A stretch of DNA of 32,378 bases from Acidobacterium sp. (GTDB lineage: Bacteria; Acidobacteriota; Terriglobia; Terriglobales; Acidobacteriaceae), in contig PKVY01000101.1 in assembly GCA_003131625.1 (NCBI GenBank), forward strand, positions 1 to 32,378, written 5' to 3'. The translations under genes were made by a program, and so were the position numbers. Every line of letters starts with the position of its first letter. Within the stretch, counting starts at the first letter, position 1. The notes beneath the pieces were generated by a model, which ran no database searches, was not told where the DNA came from, and saw nothing but the letters and a program-made list of their open reading frames with translations. Below, piece after piece: positions 1-7,939 of this stretch.

Positions 1-42
1 TTCTTTGCCCCCTATTATCAGGATACCAAGTTCAGCGAATAA
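1..42 (+). CDS. 3' end of an unidentified plus-strand gene (partial)
   Basis: The first 39 bases read in frame 1 as FFAPYYQDTKFSE followed by a TAA stop at 40-42, with no stop before it. Codon third positions are mixed (8 of 13 G/C), so the statistical support is weak. If real, this is the C-terminus of a gene lying mostly outside the window. Thirteen residues are too few to name a family. Confidence 0.3.
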   Translation, partial: FFAPYYQDTKFSE

Positions 43-143
43 ACCGGCCAAAATTCTTTGAGGGTATTGTGGTGGAAGTCGTGTGGAATGTTGGAGAAAA
101 CTTTCGTACCGAACGCAAAAAGCTTGACAAATTTCCACAATAG

Positions 144-171
144 AGCCAGGGAACCGGGCACCGGGAACCGG
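144..171. repeat. Degenerate heptamer micro-array (4 units)
   Basis: Four consecutive 7-bp units: AGCCAGG, GAACCGG, GCACCGG, GAACCGG. The array lies in the 232-bp non-coding stretch between the partial gene at the left edge and the 3' end of the lipoprotein gene. The same 7-bp periodicity, with different unit sequence, occurs at 9624, 15323, 20256 and 31191, always beside a gene end. Apart from this array and the stem-loop at 182-227, I see nothing in 43-274. Confidence 0.6.
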
Positions 172-181
172 TTTCACTCAT

Positions 182-227
182 CCTGCAGGGGTGTCGAAGA
201 GCCGCCCTGCAGGCATTCGTGGCTCTT
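182..227. repeat. Overlapping inverted repeats (stem-loop candidate)
   Basis: CCTGCAGGG (182-190) is the reverse complement of CCCTGCAGG (205-213). AAGAGCC (197-203) is the reverse complement of GGCTCTT (221-227), with a 17-nt loop. The two pairings are mutually exclusive. The element lies 48 bp downstream of the lipoprotein stop, but on that strand no T-run follows the stem, so a simple intrinsic terminator is not supported. Confidence 0.35.
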
Positions 228-274
228 TGTTCGCCGGCGAGGAAAACAGTCACTCTCGAAGCCGGATGCGCCGG

Positions 275-2158
275 CTATGGCATCAGCTTCAGAAACGTAA
301 CACCGTAACCGCCCAGGTTCACTGTCATTTGCGCCTGCGGAGCGACGCTCATCGCCTGTGGGCCGGCAACGATGTCGGTGTTGGCGTCGATGGTCAGCTC
401 GGTCGCCGAGGAAAAGGCCGGGAGCTGCGAGAGATCGAGGATGATGGTGCGCGGCGCGCCCGGACCATTGTCATCGTTCGGCCCGTTCACCGCGTGATTC
501 GCTGCCATGACCACCACCGAGCCATCGGTGTTGCGCGTGGCAAATATCTCCATCGTTTGCGCGTTTTCCGGCTCGCTCGTGGTCCACGTCAATATGCTCA
601 CCGGCTGCGCGGTGCACCAGGATGCCGGCTCGTCCGCCGCGCAATAAGGAAAGTACCGCCCCAGATAGTAATCCACCCAGTAGCTGAGGTAAGGCTGACC
701 GGTGGCGTAGGCGACCTCTGCGTACATCAGCGACATCGTGCTGGCGTCCTGCTCGTAGTCGGAGTGCGCGAGCATGTGCGATCCCGCCTGGGCCCATTGC
801 GAGAACACGTACGGCCGCCATCCGGCGAAGAACGCGGACGTTCCCCTTGGGTCCACTTCGAACGGAGAACTGCACTCCCCCAAGCCGTTGCCGATGGAAA
901 AATCCGCGTCCACGTTGTTTTCCGTCATCCACAACACTGCGTTGCTGAGTTTCGGACTCGTCGCCACGATGTTGGCAAAGTCGCGCGCGTACTGCCCAAA
1001 GTAGTACGGCACCGCCCCCATCGCAACCGCATCCGTGTTTTGCCACCCGCAAACCGCATATTGCTGTTGCGCCACCACGTCGATCGGCGCTGTGACCGCA
1101 TCCAGAAACGCCGGAACATAATCGTTGGCATCCGTCCCGCCGCTCAGCTCCAGTGCGACGAACTTGAGCGGCACCAGCGATCCCGCGTTCTGCATCGCCG
1201 TTACCGTCAGGTTGTACAGGTCCGCATATTGGGCCGGTGTCATGCCCACAAGGTCCGGAATCGTGTAGATGCTCCAGTAGGTAATGGGCGTGAACGGCAT
1301 ATGCACGTGCTGCACACCGGTGTCATCCGTGAATCCGGTGGTTGTGTTGTAGTACTGCACCATCTGGGCCGCGTACCTGGCAAAGTCGGGGTAGTTTTGG
1401 GGCTGGAGCACGCAATTGGGGCCAATGTCCGTGCACATCCACAGGGGGCCCTCCACCAGAACCATGCTGATGCTCTTGTCGCCAACTCCGATCACCGGGT
1501 CCAGTGTCGCGTCCAGTTGGGTGAAATCCCAGCTCTTGTCGGCGCGTTGCGGAATCCCCTCGCTGTTCGTATACACGCGGATGTGTTGCGGATGCAGGTT
1601 GGCCAGCGTGGTGGTTGCGTTCGGCAGCGACGGGAAGAAGGACTGATCCCACTCCGCTGCCTGGAATTGCGTGGTCATGAAGGTCTGCATCTGGCCGTTG
1701 AAGCCAAGGCTTGTGTTCACCGTGGGGCTCACCGTGACGTTGACTGTCACTGGTGCGGAGAGCACGGTGAGTGACAGGGTCGCCGTCGCCGTCGGGCCAC
1801 CCTCCGTCGCGGCGATGGTCACCGGCGAGGTGCCGGGGCTCGCGCCGCTTCCGGCGCTGAAGGTGACCGAGCCCGTGTCACCCTGGGCGGGCGAGACGAT
1901 TCGCGAAGTGACGCCGGCGGGGAGCGACACAATCAGCGTGACGGGATTGCTGTCACCCGCCGCGCGGTTCACGGTGACAGTGACCGCGGGAGCGGTGCCG
2001 TTCGCCGGCAGGGTGGCCGAAGCGCTGGACAGGGTGATGGTGAGGGGATAAAGAACCGGCGTCTGTATGCCCGAGTTACCGCCGCAACCGGCAGCGCACA
2101 GCAGCGAGCCCAGCGCCAAAGCGCAGATCGACGACGAACGTGTGAGGCGCCAACGCAT
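275..2158 (-). CDS. Secreted lipoprotein resembling a (beta/alpha)8 glycoside hydrolase
   Basis: The protein is 627 residues from the ATG at 2158. I preferred this start because AAGG lies 8 nt upstream and an Arg-containing n-region, hydrophobic core and lipobox-like CAAGC then follow directly, predicting a lipid-anchored, exported protein. A GTG at 2230 and an ATG at 2182 are in-frame alternatives. Residues about 30-135 form a Ser/Thr/Val-rich Ig-like region. The remainder has aromatic-rich segments typical of clan GH-A folds, including a late-barrel WMTENN motif whose Glu could be a catalytic acid or nucleophile. It ends in a short beta domain (VNLGGYGVTFLKLMP) like the C-terminal cap of several GH families. 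No substrate can be assigned. The hydrolase call is inference from fold-like patterns; a non-catalytic carbohydrate-binding role is possible. Confidence 0.75.
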   Translation of the reverse strand: MRWRLTRSSSICALALGSLLCAAGCGGNSGIQTPVLYPLTITLSSASATLPANGTAPAVTVTVNRAAGDSNPVTLIVSLPAGVTSRIVSPAQGDTGSVTFSAGSGASPGTSPVTIAATEGGPTATATLSLTVLSAPVTVNVTVSPTVNTSLGFNGQMQTFMTTQFQAAEWDQSFFPSLPNATTTLANLHPQHIRVYTNSEGIPQRADKSWDFTQLDATLDPVIGVGDKSISMVLVEGPLWMCTDIGPNCVLQPQNYPDFARYAAQMVQYYNTTTGFTDDTGVQHVHMPFTPITYWSIYTIPDLVGMTPAQYADLYNLTVTAMQNAGSLVPLKFVALELSGGTDANDYVPAFLDAVTAPIDVVAQQQYAVCGWQNTDAVAMGAVPYYFGQYARDFANIVATSPKLSNAVLWMTENNVDADFSIGNGLGECSSPFEVDPRGTSAFFAGWRPYVFSQWAQAGSHMLAHSDYEQDASTMSLMYAEVAYATGQPYLSYWVDYYLGRYFPYCAADEPASWCTAQPVSILTWTTSEPENAQTMEIFATRNTDGSVVVMAANHAVNGPNDDNGPGAPRTIILDLSQLPAFSSATELTIDANTDIVAGPQAMSVAPQAQMTVNLGGYGVTFLKLMP

Positions 2159-2273
2159 AGCTCGAACCTTGCTGGTACGCATCTTCAACGAACGCGATTG
2201 CGGAATCAAGTATGGCGAGAATAGTTTCACAGGTGAGCCGCGGCGGCTGAAGATCCTGAGATAACCGCAGGAA

Positions 2274-2474
2274 ATGGCCCTTCATGAGAAAATTCAGGAA
2301 CCCGTCGTGATCGCCAGGTTCACCTCCGCCTCCCTGCTGCTCGCCTTAGCGCGCGTCCCATGGTTCCCTGGCCGGACCCACGGGGGCAGGATGATCCACC
2401 CGATGGCGACGCTGGTGGTCCTGGTTATCGTTTTCGCGCTTCTCTACTTCGCCGTGCGCCGCAAACCAGACTAG
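2274..2474 (+). CDS. Possible small single-pass membrane protein
   Basis: This is an open frame of 66 codons whose last 25 residues form a hydrophobic helix followed by a basic tail (VVLVIVFALLYFAVRRKPD), as in small membrane proteins. The ATG at 2274 has AGGA only about 2 nt upstream. Internal ATGs at 2391 and 2403 would give 27- and 23-residue versions consisting essentially of the helix. The frame occupies the otherwise empty 387-bp gap between the divergent lipoprotein gene and the frame at 2546. I do not recognise the sequence, and coding status is uncertain. Confidence 0.3.
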   Translation: MALHEKIQEPVVIARFTSASLLLALARVPWFPGRTHGGRMIHPMATLVVLVIVFALLYFAVRRKPD

Positions 2475-2545
2475 GCGCATCGCCAGAGTGGCCCATATAC
2501 TGTCACTGAGCCGGGCCGGACCGACAAGAGCAGGAGGGGCGAAGG

Positions 2546-2869
2546 ATGCCAACCCTGGGAGCGCGCGTGCGACATGAAACGATGGGGCTGGCGCTGCTGC
2601 TGGTTCTTCCTCTGACGGCACAGAATTCGTCCTCTCCCCAGTCTCCTCCACCCCCATACGAGGTCTCGACGCATCTGGTGCAGTTTGGGGTGATCGCGCG
2701 GAACAAAGACGGGCTAGCCGACCAATACCAGACGTATTCCCAGTCGGGGGTCCAGTTCCGCGGGGTTATTCCGTTGAAGCCGGGCGCAACCATGCTGCGG
2801 GTTCTGGTGCAGGACGCGGCGACGGCGGAAGTGGGATGCGTGATCGTTCCGCTGAAGAAGGTGCAGTGA
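2546..2869 (+). CDS. Short secreted protein resembling the C-terminal domain of VWFA-related acidobacterial proteins
   Basis: This 107-residue frame starts at an ATG preceded by a purine-rich AGGAGGGGCGAAGG tract. A hydrophobic segment (MGLALLLVLPLTAQ, from residue 13) looks like a signal peptide. The mature part carries a pattern (VSTHLVQFGVIARNKDG, then FRGVIPLKPGATMLRVLVQDAATAEVG and IVPLKKVQ) that I recall from the C-terminal beta-sandwich of the VWFA-related Acidobacterial domain proteins, which are normally several hundred residues long. Here the VWA domain is absent, so the gene is a stand-alone domain or a remnant that acquired or kept a leader. A TATACT hexamer at 2496-2501 could be its -10. 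It converges with the membrane-protein gene, only 3 bp apart. Confidence 0.5.
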   Translation: MPTLGARVRHETMGLALLLVLPLTAQNSSSPQSPPPPYEVSTHLVQFGVIARNKDGLADQYQTYSQSGVQFRGVIPLKPGATMLRVLVQDAATAEVGCVIVPLKKVQ

Positions 2870-2872
2870 GAC

Positions 2873-3520
2873 TCAGCGTGCCCTGGGCGATGCCATCGTC
2901 GCTGCCACACGGGCCACGATCGAAAAGACCATCGGGCGAAGCAGGTAGAGAAGAATCACAAAGTACATGACTTCGTTTCCCTCGCTGAACGCCCACATTC
3001 CACCGGAAGCGTCACGGATGCTCATGATCTGCGCGATCGAAACTCCGGTAGTGGCAGCTTCATAGTGGATCATCAGTGTGCGCTTGAGGACCATGGCCTC
3101 CCAGGCGAGCATCCATACCACCACGAAGGTGCAAAGTTCCCAGGCGCCGCGGACAGACCAGCTCAGTTTGCGCAGGAACCTGGCATATCGGTCTGTCTCC
3201 GCGGGCGCGCGGTCGTCCAGCATTGCCAGGACGGCGAACCCCAGGGATCCCAGGGCCGCCAGCAACAGCCATAGCCGGGATCGCTTTTTGGAGCGGATCA
3301 CCAGGAGGCACACCAGGAGCCACAACACGGCCACCACCGCGACAGATCCCCAGAAAGACGTGCGCTTCAGCAGATAGAGAAGGTGGTAGTTGCGCACGTA
3401 GTCCGGATGACCTGCCGCAATTTCAGGATTGATCGCGTTGGACAGCATTCCGCCCAGCCTCAGGACCGGGGGAATCAGCAGGAACAGAACCAGTGCCACG
3501 ACCGATTGCTTCTTGATCAT
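2873..3520 (-). CDS. Hypothetical multi-pass inner-membrane protein
   Basis: The protein has 215 residues from the ATG at 3520; a GTG at 3526, in frame, would add two. Hydrophobic segments occur near residues 5-25, 55-78, 83-100, 120-140 and 180-205, giving five probable transmembrane helices. A charged linker (DDRAPAETDRYARFLRKL) lies between the third and fourth. The last third contains a conserved-looking amphipathic stretch (IMSIRDASGGMWAFSEGNEVMYF). I recognise no catalytic or transport motif. The gene diverges from rpsA over an 80-bp spacer and converges with the short secreted frame at 2546. Confidence 0.75.
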   Translation of the reverse strand: MIKKQSVVALVLFLLIPPVLRLGGMLSNAINPEIAAGHPDYVRNYHLLYLLKRTSFWGSVAVVAVLWLLVCLLVIRSKKRSRLWLLLAALGSLGFAVLAMLDDRAPAETDRYARFLRKLSWSVRGAWELCTFVVVWMLAWEAMVLKRTLMIHYEAATTGVSIAQIMSIRDASGGMWAFSEGNEVMYFVILLYLLRPMVFSIVARVAATMASPRAR

Positions 3521-3541
3521 CCCCACCGCCCGGGAACCCCG

Positions 3542-3547
3542 ACTATA
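3542..3547 (-). promoter_or_regulatory. Possible -10 hexamer of the membrane-protein gene
   Basis: The minus strand reads TATAGT here, placing a transcription start about 15 nt before the ATG at 3520. No convincing -35 hexamer lies 16-18 bp upstream (the position holds ACCCTG), so the call rests on the -10 match alone. Confidence 0.3.
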
Positions 3548-3554
3548 GCAGGGA

Positions 3555-3574
3555 GCGCACCGAGCAGGGTGCGC
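3555..3574 (+). promoter_or_regulatory. Stem-loop in the rpsA upstream region
   Basis: GCGCACC (3555-3561) and GGTGCGC (3568-3574) form a perfect 7-bp stem with a 6-nt loop GAGCAG, ending 26 nt before the rpsA start. In E. coli, S1 represses its own mRNA through a structured leader, so a hairpin here is a plausible autoregulatory site. It could equally be an operator shared with the divergent membrane-protein gene. Confidence 0.35.
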
Positions 3575-3600
3575 GCGTGCCAGAATAGGAAGGATTCCTT

Positions 3601-5289
3601 ATGAGCGACGAGAACCCTGCTGAGCCGCTGGCGGCTGCTGATCCTGAGCAAGAAAAAACGGCCGAGAACCCTGAGTCATCGTTTGGCGAGATGCTCTCGC
3701 AGTTTGAGGAGAGCCACCGGAAGGAACCGGGCGCGAAACAACTGGAGGGGACGGTGATCTCCGTCTCGGCCGACGCGGTGTATCTCGACATTGGATACAA
3801 GACGGAGGGAGTGCTGGCGCGCACGGCGTTCCGCGACAACGCGGAGAGCGTGAAGGCCGGCGATACGTTCCATGTGTCGGTGAAGGGGCGCAACGCGGAG
3901 CGGTACTACGAGCTGTCACTGGCGCGCGTGGCGCAGCCTCGGGACTGGACGCAGCTGGAAGAGGCCTTCGCGCAGAAGCTGACGATTCCGGGCACGGTGA
4001 CCGCAGTGGTGAAAGGCGGGCTGAGCGTGGATGTGGGCGTGCGGGCTTTTATGCCGGCTTCGCGCAGCGGCACGCGCGACGCTCGCGAGCTGGAGAAACT
4101 GGTGGGTCAGGAGATCACGTGCCGGATTTTCGAGCTGGACGTGGCGGACGAGAACGTGATCGTGGACCGGCGCGCGGTGCTGGAGGAGCAGGCGCTCGCC
4201 GAGGGGCTGAACCAGTTTGCGGCGCTCAAAGAAGGGGACACGGTGCGCGGCAAGGTGAGCCGGCTCGCGAGCTTTGGCGCGTTTGTGGATCTGGGCGGCA
4301 TCGACGGGCTGCTGCACGTGAGCGATATTGCGTGGAGCCGGGTGGGCGCGCCGGAAGATGTGCTGACGGTGGGGCAGGAGATTGACGCGAAGGTTCTGAA
4401 GATCGACCGCGAGACGCGCAGGATTTCGCTCGGCCTGAAACAACTGCAGCCGGAGCCGTGGGAGACCGCGACGGAGCGGTACAAGGCCGGCGATCGCATC
4501 ACGGGGACGGTGACGCGGCTGATGGAGTTTGGCGCGTTTGTGGAGCTGGAGCCGGGGATCGAGGGGCTGATTCACGTCTCAGAGATGTCGTGGGCGAAGA
4601 AGGTGAAGCGGCCTGGCGATGTGCTGAAGAGCGGCGACACGGTGGAGGCGGTGATTCTGAGCGTGCAACAGCCGGAGCGGCGGATGGCGCTGGGACTGAA
4701 GCAGGCGCTGGGCGATCCGTGGGCCGATGCGGCGAAGAAGTTTCCGGTGGGGTCGGCGGTCGAGGGTGCGGTGACGCGGATGGAGAAATTCGGCGCATTT
4801 GTGCAGATGAGCGAAGGCGTGGAGGGTCTGGTGCACATCAGCGAAATCACCACGGAGCGTCGGCTGGCGCATCCGCAAGAGGCGCTGAAGGTGGGGCAGG
4901 TGGTGCGCGCGCAGGTGCTGGCCCTCGACGCGGAGAAGCGGCAGGCGAAGCTGAGCATGAAGCAACTGGTGCCGACGAGCCTGGATGAGTACGTGGCCGA
5001 GCACAAGGCGGGAGATGTGGTGTCAGGCCGCGTGGTGGAGCAGCGCGAGGGTGCGGCGACGGTGGAGCTGGGGGAAGGGATTCGCGTGACGTGCCGTTTG
5101 CGCGAGGATGCGGGGGCGCAGGCGCAGAGCGGCGGTGCGGATTTGTCGGCGCTGAGCTCGATGCTGCAGGCGCGATGGAAAGGGAATGCGGCGGCGCGGC
5201 CGGAGCCGCTGGGAGTGGGGCAGGTGCGGAACTTCAGGATTGTGGCGCTGGATGGGGAGACGAAGCGAATTGAAGTCGAGATGGTCTGA
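3601..5289 (+). CDS. rpsA: 30S ribosomal protein S1
   Basis: This 562-residue protein is built from successive S1 (OB-fold) RNA-binding domains, close to the 557 residues of E. coli S1. The domains lie at about 46-116, 130-200, 216-287, 303-374, 390-459 and 474-560. Domains 3-5 are canonical, with the FGAFV and GL(L/I/V)HVS / HIS signatures. Domains 1 and 2 are the divergent ribosome-docking type. Domain 6 is degenerate, interrupted by an Ala/Gln/Ser-rich insert near residues 505-535 and lacking the HVS motif. The acidic N-terminal 45 residues are typical. The ATG at 3601 has AGGAAGG at 7-nt spacing. S1 binds mRNA on the 30S subunit and promotes initiation on structured or weak-SD messages, which suits a genome with many weak SD sequences. 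Confidence 0.95.
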   Translation: MSDENPAEPLAAADPEQEKTAENPESSFGEMLSQFEESHRKEPGAKQLEGTVISVSADAVYLDIGYKTEGVLARTAFRDNAESVKAGDTFHVSVKGRNAERYYELSLARVAQPRDWTQLEEAFAQKLTIPGTVTAVVKGGLSVDVGVRAFMPASRSGTRDARELEKLVGQEITCRIFELDVADENVIVDRRAVLEEQALAEGLNQFAALKEGDTVRGKVSRLASFGAFVDLGGIDGLLHVSDIAWSRVGAPEDVLTVGQEIDAKVLKIDRETRRISLGLKQLQPEPWETATERYKAGDRITGTVTRLMEFGAFVELEPGIEGLIHVSEMSWAKKVKRPGDVLKSGDTVEAVILSVQQPERRMALGLKQALGDPWADAAKKFPVGSAVEGAVTRMEKFGAFVQMSEGVEGLVHISEITTERRLAHPQEALKVGQVVRAQVLALDAEKRQAKLSMKQLVPTSLDEYVAEHKAGDVVSGRVVEQREGAATVELGEGIRVTCRLREDAGAQAQSGGADLSALSSMLQARWKGNAAARPEPLGVGQVRNFRIVALDGETKRIEVEMV

Positions 5290-5308
5290 TCATGTATCGC
5301 CGCCAGAG

Positions 5309-7090
5309 CTAGCTCAGGCCAACGCGATGGACCAGGTCCACAAAGCGGGGATCGCTGCGGAGCGGGTCGAAGTACGGATGGGTTTTGACGAATTGCAGGA
5401 TGGTGGATTTTTCGCGGAAGGCTTCTTCGAGCCAATAGAAAGCCCGCTCGCGGTCATCGAGGCCGAGGTAGGCGTTGACAAACGCGCCGGCTGGGACGTA
5501 TCCGGCGGCCTTGCGGCGCTTTAAAGAAGCCAGCAGGCGAAGAGCGTCGGCACGCCGTCCGGCATGGGCATAAGCGCGGATGAGGACGCCGGTGGCAGCG
5601 GGACTGCCGTTGGAAAGAGCAACAGACTTTTCCAGCACGGGAACGGCCTCGGCGGCCTGATTGTCGGCGATCAAGGCGAAGCCCAGGGTCATGAGGACGC
5701 TGGCGTCGTCCGGCGCCACGGCGGCGGCGCTGCGAGATTCGCGAACGGCGTCGTCGAACCGGTGGGAGTGAAAGAGAATCGAGGCGACATCGGCTCCGGA
5801 GATCGCGGCCGGGTCCAGTTGCCGGGCGAAGCGAATCTCCGAGATGGCTTCGTCGGCGCGACCCTCGCAGGAGAGCCAGCTGGCGAAGGCGGCATGGGCT
5901 ACGGCATCGTTGGCATTCAGACCAAGGGCCCGGCGATATTCCGTCTCGGCTGCGGTCCACTGCCATTCCCTCTGCAGAGCGTTGGCCAGCAGGACGTGAG
6001 CCAGGACTAAACCCGGGTCGAAGGCGAGAGCTTTTTGGGCATATTGAACCACTTTTGGGCGGGTTTCTGAGGGGGAAACGCCGCCGTAGATGGTTCCCAG
6101 ATTGGAGTAAGCCCGGGCCAGACCGAGATAGGCCGGGGCAAAGGCCGGGTCGCGGCGGATCGCCGCTTCGAAATCGGCCACGCTCTGCTCCATCGCGGCG
6201 CGGGTGTTTCCCTGGTCAAGCACAAACCTGCCCTGCAGATAGCTTTCGTAGACTTCCGGAGCGACGGAGCGCACCGTAGTCAGCCGCTGGCGTTCGTCGC
6301 CGGTTACGGTGACTTCCACTTTGTCCGCAATGACCTGCGCGAGTTCGCTCTCGAGGGTGAGCGCGTCGCCCATCCCGCGATCATAGGTCTCGGACCAGAA
6401 ATGCTCGTCGGTGGCGCCGCGAATGAGCTGCGCGGTGACGCGGATGCGGCTGCCGTCGCGAATCACCGAACCTTCCACGAGAGCATCGACGCCGAGTATC
6501 CCGGCGATCTGCGGTGAAGAGAGCTCGGTATTGCGGAAACGCAGCACCGAAGTGTGCGAGACCACGCGCAGGTTGTGAATCTCCGAAAGGCTGCCGATGA
6601 GCGCCTCGGTGAAACCTTCGGCGAGATAGTCCTGAGAAGGATCGCCGGACAGATTGCGCAGGGGCAGGACGGCGACGGAATGAATCCTGGGAGGTTGGGA
6701 AGCGGTGGGGCGAGGGCGGCGAACGAGCCACGAGGCGGCGGCCAGGCCCAGAACCACGATCACGGCGAGAGCGAGGGCGAGCCGCATCCACGGCATTGCT
6801 CCTGGGGAGGCCGCACCGGCGGCGGCCGGAGGCGCGGGTCCGGGGACAGGGTCGGTTTCGCCCGTCTGCAGGCTGCGGTTTTTGGCCCAGGCGTTTAACT
6901 CACCGGCGAGCGCGTAGACGGAGCCGCGCTTGTCGTGCTGGTGCCGGTGGACCGGCATGCCTTCTCGCTTCTCCCATCGCTGGACGGTGGTGACGTCGCG
7001 GTTGAGATACGCCGCGATCTCCTTCCACGAATCCAGGCGCTTGTCGGACGGAGGGCTGGCGGACTCGATCTCGGAGGACGGCTCACCCAT
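5309..7090 (-). CDS. HTH / transmembrane / TolB-like / TPR signal-transducer protein
   Basis: The protein has 593 residues from the ATG at 7090, with GGAG 8 nt upstream; the open frame continues to a TTG at 7159 but that extension looks non-coding. Residues 17-75 form a MerR/excisionase-like helix-turn-helix (SWKEIAAYLNRDVTTVQRWEKREGMP is its core). A Pro/Ala linker and one transmembrane helix (about 101-120) follow. A TolB-like/FlgO-type domain (about 135-265) begins VAVLPLRNLSGDPSQDY, and then comes a run of TPR repeats to the C-terminus. This CadC-like topology puts a DNA-binding domain in the cytosol and the sensing part outside. The family recurs in Terriglobia; its signal and target genes are unknown. 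The gene converges with rpsA, 19 bp apart, and diverges from the secreted protein at 7292. Confidence 0.88.
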   Translation of the reverse strand: MGEPSSEIESASPPSDKRLDSWKEIAAYLNRDVTTVQRWEKREGMPVHRHQHDKRGSVYALAGELNAWAKNRSLQTGETDPVPGPAPPAAAGAASPGAMPWMRLALALAVIVVLGLAAASWLVRRPRPTASQPPRIHSVAVLPLRNLSGDPSQDYLAEGFTEALIGSLSEIHNLRVVSHTSVLRFRNTELSSPQIAGILGVDALVEGSVIRDGSRIRVTAQLIRGATDEHFWSETYDRGMGDALTLESELAQVIADKVEVTVTGDERQRLTTVRSVAPEVYESYLQGRFVLDQGNTRAAMEQSVADFEAAIRRDPAFAPAYLGLARAYSNLGTIYGGVSPSETRPKVVQYAQKALAFDPGLVLAHVLLANALQREWQWTAAETEYRRALGLNANDAVAHAAFASWLSCEGRADEAISEIRFARQLDPAAISGADVASILFHSHRFDDAVRESRSAAAVAPDDASVLMTLGFALIADNQAAEAVPVLEKSVALSNGSPAATGVLIRAYAHAGRRADALRLLASLKRRKAAGYVPAGAFVNAYLGLDDRERAFYWLEEAFREKSTILQFVKTHPYFDPLRSDPRFVDLVHRVGLS

Positions 7091-7291
7091 AGAGGTCTCC
7101 AGTGTGCGGGTGGCAAGGGGGAAATGAAGCGATTGTACCCCGTGGCGAGGAGACGGCAAAAGACGGCATTAGAAGGCAAATGGCGATTCCGCGTGTTGCT
7201 GGTTGACCACAGGCGCTGCCATAGCCCAGTGTGGCGGCAAGTTCTGGCGGGGGTTTTGGCTCCGCGCATTCCCAACTTTGGAGAAATGATT

Positions 7292-7903
7292 ATGAATCGC
7301 AAAACTTTGAGCTTTACCGTTTGCATGCTGTCTGCCTTTGCGTTGCTTGCAGGCGCAAGCGCCTTCGCCCAGCGTCCCCTGGACGTCCACTTCAGCGGGG
7401 CGATCAACGACTATTCGCCCTCTACGGTCAAAGGCGGCCCGTGGGAGATGCACGGGACGTGGTCGCTTGATCTGCATGGAGCATCGGGCAGGGCGAACTT
7501 TACCGCGGCGATGACGATGTCCGGCTACGGAAAGACGGCGGCCGGAGCCGTGGACCCAACCCAGGCAGGACAGGGCGCTCACACGCACAACATCGAGCTG
7601 ACGAATGCCAGTGTCACCTGGAACATGACCGGCTGCCCGGTTTACAGCCCGGCAACCCAGCAGGGCTTTCAGATCAACGGTACGGTGAGCCTGCTGACGG
7701 GGAATGGCAGCAATGCGCCGTTCGAGACAACCCCGCCGTCCTCGACGGTCCAGATCTGTATCACCGGAGGCGAGGTGGTTCCTTACTCGATGCCGTACTC
7801 GAATATATCGCTGGTATTCGGGGGACCCGCCACGACGCACTTTGGGACACAGGCAATCCACGGCGACGTTCGGACGCTGGAATTGCTCGGCGGCTTCCGG
7901 TAG
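7292..7903 (+). CDS. Small secreted protein of unknown function
   Basis: The protein has 203 residues from the ATG at 7292, with GGAG 8 nt upstream; an ATG at 7286 in frame is an alternative. A clear Sec signal peptide is present, with positive NRK, a hydrophobic core and probable cleavage after ASAFA before QRP. The mature 176 residues are rich in Gly, Thr, Ser and Asn with alternating hydrophobics, suggesting an all-beta fold. Two Cys (in TGCPV and QICITG) could form a disulfide. A short His/Thr segment (GAHTHNIELTNASVTW) is noticeable. I recognise no enzyme motif. A strong intrinsic terminator follows at 7940-7970, so it is probably a monocistronic unit. Confidence 0.82.
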   Translation: MNRKTLSFTVCMLSAFALLAGASAFAQRPLDVHFSGAINDYSPSTVKGGPWEMHGTWSLDLHGASGRANFTAAMTMSGYGKTAAGAVDPTQAGQGAHTHNIELTNASVTWNMTGCPVYSPATQQGFQINGTVSLLTGNGSNAPFETTPPSSTVQICITGGEVVPYSMPYSNISLVFGGPATTHFGTQAIHGDVRTLELLGGFR

Positions 7904-7939
7904 AGCGAACTTGTGCAGGAGGGCTGCGGACCTTAGATG

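Noticed and set aside
191..1774. 527-codon open frame on the plus strand
   Set aside because: It lies antisense to the lipoprotein gene, reads as Arg/His-rich low-sense protein and arises from the strong G/C third-position bias of the true gene.
2236..2248. AGCCGC-G-GCGGCT inverted repeat upstream of the lipoprotein gene
   Set aside because: Short, low-complexity G/C sequence without a matching promoter; indistinguishable from chance in this base composition.
5306..5315. GAGCTAGCTC palindrome as an rpsA terminator
   Set aside because: A 10-bp palindrome without loop or T-run; it overlaps the stop codon of the convergent gene and is probably chance.
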